Below the pieces are notes generated by a model. It searched no databases. It worked only from the letters and a program-made list of their open reading frames with translations, and was not told the origin of the DNA. Source: Eretmocerus hayati (taxonomy: Eukaryota > Arthropoda > Insecta > Hymenoptera > Aphelinidae). From it: a stretch of 64,000 bases of DNA. This document shows positions 59,601 through 64,000 of this stretch, one piece after another (the first letter of the stretch is position 1; every line of letters starts with the position of its first letter). The stretch lies in NCBI GenBank assembly GCA_029851415.1, contig CM056744.1, positions 87,266,907 through 87,330,906 on the forward strand. Direction: 5' to 3'. A program made the translations under genes and the position numbers.

Positions 59601-62600
59601 CGCTTCAGCATATTCTTCGACATATTTGAAGGGAGTGACTGCTAAGATTATTCCATTAAGGATGGCTCGGGACCAATCCGACGTAAACGTGCACGGCATC
59701 GGGCCACCTCTCTGACGCCAACGGCTCAACCACTCGCAAAAAGCTTGTCCATTACCCTCTTGTGAAAACATTGTTGTAACGATGAATTCTCCTTTTGAAT
59801 ACTTGATACTAGCAATATGCCCAAAAATCTTCTTCCCGTCAATGTCTTCAACTAAACCTCCACCTGAATCAATGGCCATATGGATCGGCTCTGTCTTAGC
59901 AATCTTCTGGCAAAAACTCATCTGCAATGGGGTGGAATATTGGACATATGCGGGACTCAATCCAACCCTGTCGATATCCTGTGAGTATTGGTTCTCCTTC
60001 ATGATTTTCAGGGATAGGAGAGGATCTTTGTTGAGAAATCTTGCAGCTTTGTACTGACTCTTTGCCTTATGTAACACCGTATTTTTAGGTATCAAGGGGG
60101 GCTCCGGGTATCCTGCTCGAGTTATGAGCGAATTGCTCAATTTTGCCCTCAAAGCATCGGTTGACATTGTTTGCAAGTTTTCACACATAGCATCTCGCAA
60201 TGGATTCCTCAAATACGGTTTTCCACATTTACCCTTTTTCATATCTATTGAGCCCATAACCGAGTAGTCGGGTCCTGTCCCGTGAGTTATGATCTTCAAA
60301 GAGAGACTGGAGCCACAGTTGCAATGACCTGATGGAATTATTTCGCTCATGAACAATAAAGTAAACATTACTCTTTGATGATAGCTGAGTGACAGATTCG
60401 AGTTCTGACGATTGATAGAATTCTTATTTCATTCAGTTTTGTGTGCGTTCAGAATGGAGGAGAAGATAAATATGTCGCTAATAAAATTAGTAAGATGCTC
60501 ATTTGTTCCGGATTTCACATTGATCAAAGATCGAACGAAAAAATTGCAATAGTGGCAGCGGCTTTTCGAGCATGTTCACATTTTTTTCCATATTGGTACT
60601 AATTTATCCTAATTTAGAAGAAAACTTCAGTATATTATTCTTCATTTGAAGACCCATCGATTATATCCAACACTTTTCCCACTTACTTGACAACATTACA
60701 CGAAAATTTAAGAGTTGATGAGCATTCATTAGATGGGTGTATTTCTGGTATTTTCCTTCGTTTGCGCTCACTGTAAAATTATACGACTAATCTTTTTGAG
60801 ATTCATAGAGATTGCAGAGCGTCATTCATTTGTAAACTGCATAAAATTCCGCTCTTATCTCTTGAATCTTTTTCGAATATTCAATCAAATACAAAATGAT
60901 TTCGACAAACGATTAAATAATTTTCAAGCATCTACGCTGCCGGTCAAAAGTTTCAGGACACCCGAAATATCTTTATCAGGGCTCATTTGAAAAGTCTTCT
61001 TCCGTACTTTAAGATGGCATCATTCAGTTGTATCAGTACGAATCTGGATCTTCCCAATTCGATTTAAAAGGTGCCAATTTCGATAATTTTTTGAAGGATT
61101 TCCTGGCTCCGGCAGCTCAAAATTACAGGAATATTCTGAAATGAACCTCCAAAGACCTGATAGTACAGGTCTGGAGCTTTGGTATCCGTTTTTCAACACC
61201 CTCCTACGTTACCTCTACTCCGAGCTATAACATTCTCTGTGAAGCAAGATTTTTCGCAAAAGTAACACTTACATTCGGAAAAGATAGAAAAATGCGTTTT
61301 AAGGGGAGTATAATCTCTGATCTTGGTATCTGTCTTCTATATCATGATCAAGAGAACAAGAAACCTTTGGAACGGGCACCAAAACGTGAATCTCTTCGGC
61401 ACTCTCTGATAAGGGTGCCACGTTTTTCGGAAAAACTCTCCTCAGAGAAAATGTCAGCTTGGAGTGGGAGTAACGTAGAAGGGTGTTGGAACGCGGGTTT
61501 CAGAAGCTTTAGACTTGTACTATCAAATCTCTTAAGACCCATTCTAGAATATTCCTGTACCTTTAAGCTACCCAAACCAGAACATTCTTCCAAAAATCAT
61601 TGAAATTGGTACTTCTTCAAGCTCAAATTGGGAAGATCCAGATTTGTGCATATAAAGGTGAATAAAACCATCTTAAGGCGATGCGATCACCGTGCACCGT
61701 GACCATGGACCTCGAAAATACACCTTACATAAAAAGTTTGATAATTCAAAGTGTGAGACGAGTTGTCGAATACTTGTTATCGTCCAACTTGTATTCCTCA
61801 ATCCTTCGCTTAGCCCAAATCACAAGAAAATCGGAGAAAAGTGGGAATAACTCGGCCACGGGGACCTCCTAACCAATAATAAACGCACATTTTCATTCCC
61901 AACTTTCTCCGATTTTATTGCAATTTGAGCTTATTGAAGAGCGGACAAATCTAAGTTAGATGATAACAAATATTTGTGCACTCGTCGTTTAGCCCTGATC
62001 GCGACAGAATCGGAGAAAGTTGGGAATGATTTTCAGCTTGCATGGTGACCGCATCGCCTTAAAGGACGTGAAAAGACTTTTCGAATGAGTCTTGAGAAGG
62101 CCCTTTTCGGTCAAGTAGAGCTCAGTAGTCTCACTCACGAAAGTGGAAAGAATAATTTCGGGTGTCCTGAAACTTTTGACCGGCAGTGTATTGATATGAA
62201 TATCCTAGGGTGCTTCTGCGAATCTATACTTCTGTTGAGCATTTTTGCATTCGCTGCCGAATGAATTCCATAATTCTGCTCGAAGGGGTATGTTTGCGGG
62301 GAATGAATTCCGTCCCATTTTACTGAAGATGATGATGGAAACTGTCGAAAGAGATTATATCAAAAATTCTTGTTAACCAACCAATACAAAATATGAAAAT
62401 AACTATCGAGTGGGTTTTTGCAATCTTCCAGTAGATGCTCATGATAGGAGATACTTGAATATCAGAGGAACAATTTTCTGCGAAATCCGCCATTTTTATC
62501 TTGGAAGACACCTTTGCCGGGGTGTGGACTCATCTATGAAGAGGTTGCCAAACCTAACTTCCACCGACACTCAAGTCCGTGGCACAACAAATTCACACTT

Positions 62601-63603
62601 GCCTCAGACTAAACTGTTCAAAAATGTGAAAAAATGAACACTATTTTGTGGATCAAGGCTCCTTTTATGAATTTTCCTAACGATTGAAATTATTTTGAAA
62701 GCTAATCCCGAGTTGCCGATATAGTTCGCATCATGGTAGTCACAACAACGACCTCCAACTTAGGATCAATACTTCTTCATGGAGATAAGTGTATTTGTTC
62801 TCAAAATTTATCAGAGAATAAGCTCGATCCACGAGATTTGAATGGTACTCTTGGATTTTTGAACGGTTGTCACAGTGAGTGGAATTATTTTCCACCACGA
62901 ACTCGCAAGTTGGTGAAACTTCGATAGGTTTTGCACCATCTTAAGACAGCAATGTAATACAAAGAATAATACTCTGATTGACTCTAGTTCATTTTCATTG
63001 CCACGAAACACAAGATTATGTGAATGACTTAGACTTACCTTCGATATTCCCGTGTTCTCCGTGAATATTCATGTAAGATTTCCGTATGTGAAAGCCACAT
63101 TCGAGGCCAGTGTGCTCGAAAATTCTTTTTCGAAAATAGTCTTTGTAAGAATCAGGTTTGAAAACGAGCCACTCTTGTTTATTATTCGTTCTCTTCGTAA
63201 CTCGATAGATTCTCTTCTCAACCAGAGCCTCCAAATCTTCGCCCAGCATGATGAATCCGAAATCCAATTTGGAGATGTCATCTTCGTCAGATCCCGTTAG
63301 AATTTGATCATTCTCGTTATCGTCCGATGACACAAGATCTTCATCTAGCTGGTCTGACGAGACGGTATCACCATCATCGAACAATTTCTTTCTTACACGT
63401 GCTTTATCGCCCATAACCATTGAATAAATAGATGACGCCTTGTAGACATGATTCATCTCTTTACTGATATCCTCCCAGATCGATTCATTTTTTGAAACAA
63501 TTGAACTCCCACGAACAATCGAGTTCCTATGTTTCAGAATGATATCGATGAATAGGGTGTCATCAAAATCTTTCTTCCTCCCTCTGGTCCCGGTTGTTGT
63601 CAT
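53311..63603 (-). CDS. Eight-exon gene: transposase-like core + three zinc modules + USP-like protease, 1,326 aa
   Basis: Exons are 63603-63039, 60328-59318, 58282-57695, 57509-57219, 56750-56487, 54789-54245, 54129-53724 and 53621-53311. All seven introns are GT-AG, and the joined 3,981 nt give one uninterrupted frame, which strongly supports the model. Order in the product: acidic, SANT/MADF-like N-terminus (1-188); RNase-H-type transposase-like core (about 189-525; D342 in AIDSGGG, D406 in TSDWSRAILNG); acidic linker (526-721); three C2-C2-HC-C2 modules (about 722-950); USP-like peptidase (about 1055-1326; Cys1066, C-x3-C and C-x2-C finger, His1283, Asp1300). The likely role is DNA transposition with a deubiquitinase-like accessory activity, or a domesticated descendant. 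I cannot name the superfamily. No terminal inverted repeats were found in the visible flanks. Confidence 0.8.
53724..54129 (-). CDS. Exon 7: USP-like finger region (residues 1089-1223)
   Basis: Acceptor TTTTTTGCAG. A helical start (EEFFKLVRQTLKSG) is followed by YECSSGC and, about 40 residues later, ACKNCEG. Paired Cys sites of this kind form the zinc finger in ubiquitin-specific proteases. Donor GTGAGA, phase 1. Confidence 0.75.
54245..54789 (-). CDS. Exon 6: zinc module 3 and protease Cys box
   Basis: Opens with CPHC, CIVCG, IHASVLC and CLPC at the same spacing as exon 5. A basic linker with a nuclear-localisation-like stretch (KRSTSKRKKLD, STRRKKE) follows, then IHHTCAFDSLFQ, which has the layout of the USP Cys box (NTC...NSxxQ). 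Cys1066 would be the nucleophile. Donor GTGAGT after a complete codon, phase 0. Confidence 0.78.
55052..55429. mobile_element. MITE with TA flanks in intron 5 (378 bp)
   Basis: TIR CCGTGTTTCGYCTATTATA at both ends, each flanked by TA, as in Tc1/mariner-type MITEs. The interior repeats words such as GTCTTATATTCGAGATAG. No coding capacity. Confidence 0.8.
56153..56273. repeat. 121-bp hairpin in intron 5
   Basis: GTACACTCACG at 56153 pairs with CGTGAGTGTAC ending at 56273. The arms are about 50 bp with several mismatches (TGAACTGTCC mirrored), around a ~20-nt loop. Confidence 0.75.
56487..56750 (-). CDS. Exon 5: zinc module 2
   Basis: C-x2-C-x11-C-x2-C-x4-H-x4-C-x14-C-x2-C (CSAC, CIICG, VHPFEEC, CYRC). 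SLPIGEEG matches SMPIGEPG of exon 6, so modules 2 and 3 are closest relatives. Acceptor TTATTCCAG, donor GTGAGA, phases 1-1. Confidence 0.78.
57219..57509 (-). CDS. Exon 4: zinc module 1
   Basis: Ligand pattern C-x2-C-x11-C-x2-C-x4-H-x4-C-x19-C-x2-C (CISC, CRVCG, VHGEEPC, CVPC). Eight ligands could bind two zinc ions in RING/PHD fashion. Acceptor TTTCCTCCAG, donor GTATAC, phases 1-1. Confidence 0.78.
57695..58282 (-). CDS. Exon 3: acidic linker (residues 526-721)
   Basis: Acceptor CCATCAG|GT, the same word as at exon 2. Early residues (PRMITRLIRSHVPADV) look helical; then an acidic Ser/Asp/Glu stretch, then a more hydrophobic part (FAEYFKKDLPLLGLF) and a basic C-terminus. A GTACAT inside (about 58161) is a possible alternative donor. 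Regular donor GTGTGT, phase 1. Confidence 0.72.
59318..60328 (-). CDS. Exon 2: transposase-like core (residues 189-525)
   Basis: The acceptor is TCCATCAG just before 60328, chosen because it alone restores the phase; the apparent ATG upstream at 60368 is intronic. It carries KNTVLHKAK, AIDSGGG (D342), CTFTSDWSRAILNGI (D406, the block in which MULE-like transposases have their second Asp), IRIDGAHTMAKY (D447/H450), and a helical Arg/Phe region ending SETDGF. Ends ACAG|GTATTA, phase 1. Confidence 0.78.
60935..62188. mobile_element. Tc1/mariner-like fold-back element in intron 1
   Basis: TIR CRCTGCCGGTCAAAAGTTTC at both ends, flanked by TA (60933-60934 and 62189-62190). The arms pair almost throughout: TACAGGAATATTCT near 61130 is mirrored near 61546, and GAAAAGTCTT near 60990 near 62072. 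No transposase frame. A second element is inserted in the right arm (61677-62058). Confidence 0.85.
61677..62058. mobile_element. Nested TTAA-flanked element (382 bp)
   Basis: TIR GGCGATGCGRTCACCRTG at both ends, directly flanked by TTAA (61673-61676 and 62059-62062), as for piggyBac-like insertions. The opposite palindrome arm of the host element reads CTTTAAGATGG near 61007-61017 without interruption, showing the pre-insertion site with one TTAA. The interior has two inverted AATCGGAGAAA blocks. Confidence 0.88.
62189..63038. other. 5' part of intron 1, no extra exon seen
   Basis: Short frames only. The splice phases of exons 1 and 2 match without any extra exon. Confidence 0.55.
63039..63603 (-). 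CDS. Exon 1 of the transposase-like gene (residues 1-188)
   Basis: Start ATG 63603. Residues about 12-75 (DFDDTLFIDIILKHRN... WEDISKEMN) have the spacing of a helical SANT/MADF-type DNA-binding domain. An acidic stretch (SSDDNENDQ) follows, then a Cys/His-rich end (C-x2-H ... H-x2-H) that continues with HCNC in exon 2, perhaps one zinc site. Donor GTAAGT at 63038; phase 1. Confidence 0.78.
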
Positions 63604-64000
63604 GATTGAGTGTCAGCTGTTAGGGCATGAAGCACTGTTGTCACTACTAAACACTGTCCAGAAAATAGTGAATAACCCGATCACTAATTTATTCCACACA
63701 ATCAATTCACTGGATAATTCACTGGATATCAAACTGACTCCGAATTCGCTCCAAAACACCTGTTCATCTTCAAAACAAAGAGTGGCACGTGCTAGTGCTG
63801 CCTCTTGTTATGTCGGTCAAGTCGAAAATGATCTGTCGGTAATACCGATTGCGGGCAGGGTGTCACACTTGGGATATCAAAATTCGAAAAATCTTCTCGT
63901 TCATTAGGGATGCATTTTTAGTCTTTCAGGGTGGGATCCCTGCGTAGTGATTTTTGGAAATGTTTTGGTTTTGTTACACTATTGGGATAGAGCATATGAA
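63604..64000. other. 5' flank of the transposase-like gene
   Basis: Upstream of ATG 63603 on the minus strand. No TATA box at a persuasive distance and no terminal inverted repeat visible before the window ends. Confidence 0.45.

Noticed and set aside
60329..60368. ATG at 60368 as start of a separate transposase gene
   Set aside because: The acceptor at 60330-60329 restores the phase with exon 1 exactly; the ATG codons lie in the intron.
61292..61603. 103-codon frame within the Tc1/mariner-like element as a transposase
   Set aside because: No DD34D/E motif or helix-turn-helix; the region is an arm and centre of the palindrome.
63604..64000. Terminal inverted repeat of the transposase-like gene
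   Set aside because: No inverted match to the 52.6-53.3 kb side was seen by eye; the true end may lie outside the window.

Overview
The window is animal nuclear DNA, most likely from an insect. It is intron-rich and gene-poor, with many transposable elements. Evidence for this is the first coding exon of a dopamine D2-like receptor with a standard GT donor, an R1-clade LINE, two other LINE families, many short inverted-repeat elements, satellites and microsatellites, and one eight-exon gene with canonical splice sites. A hymenopteran is plausible, but the sequence alone does not prove it. Much of the window has no recognisable gene, and most open frames here are short chance frames.

Layout. 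1-12 kb: AT-rich and apparently non-coding, with a 10-bp minisatellite (about 2.58-3.48 kb), a pair of near-perfect hairpins (7.26-7.47 kb) and MITE-like palindromes. 12.27-13.41 kb: nine dyad-symmetric 21-bp motifs at 32-41 bp spacing end 12 bp before a TATA box. Downstream lie a leader with a 57-bp-arm inverted repeat and a 66-codon frame whose stop overlaps a GTAAGT donor. 15.2-16.8 kb: a near-perfect palindrome of about 1.57 kb. 18.1-22.7 kb: a complete LTR element without polymerase (753-bp LTRs, GTCT target duplication, two long unknown frames on the minus strand). 22.9-31 kb: small repeats. 31.2-31.7 kb: receptor exon. 36.4-37 kb: another inverted-repeat element.

39.9-51.0 kb is a LINE graveyard. 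Two different 5'-truncated LINEs lie on the minus strand and a three-unit array of a truncated R1-like LINE lies on the plus strand. Each junction is a (GA)n/(TC)n tract. A 152-bp satellite follows at about 51.4-52.6 kb.

53.3-63.6 kb is the most interesting locus. Eight minus-strand exons join in frame into an uninterrupted 1,326-codon product: a DNA-binding-like N-terminus, a transposase-like core (D342, D406), three copies of an eight-ligand zinc module each starting its own exon, and a C-terminal ubiquitin-specific-protease-like domain (Cys1066, His1283, Asp1300). I cannot place it in a named transposon superfamily. Its introns carry several MITEs, one of them a TTAA element nested in a palindrome whose other arm preserves the empty site.

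The genes do not form an obvious pathway. The window is best read as one neural receptor 5' exon and one transposase-like gene embedded in repeats.
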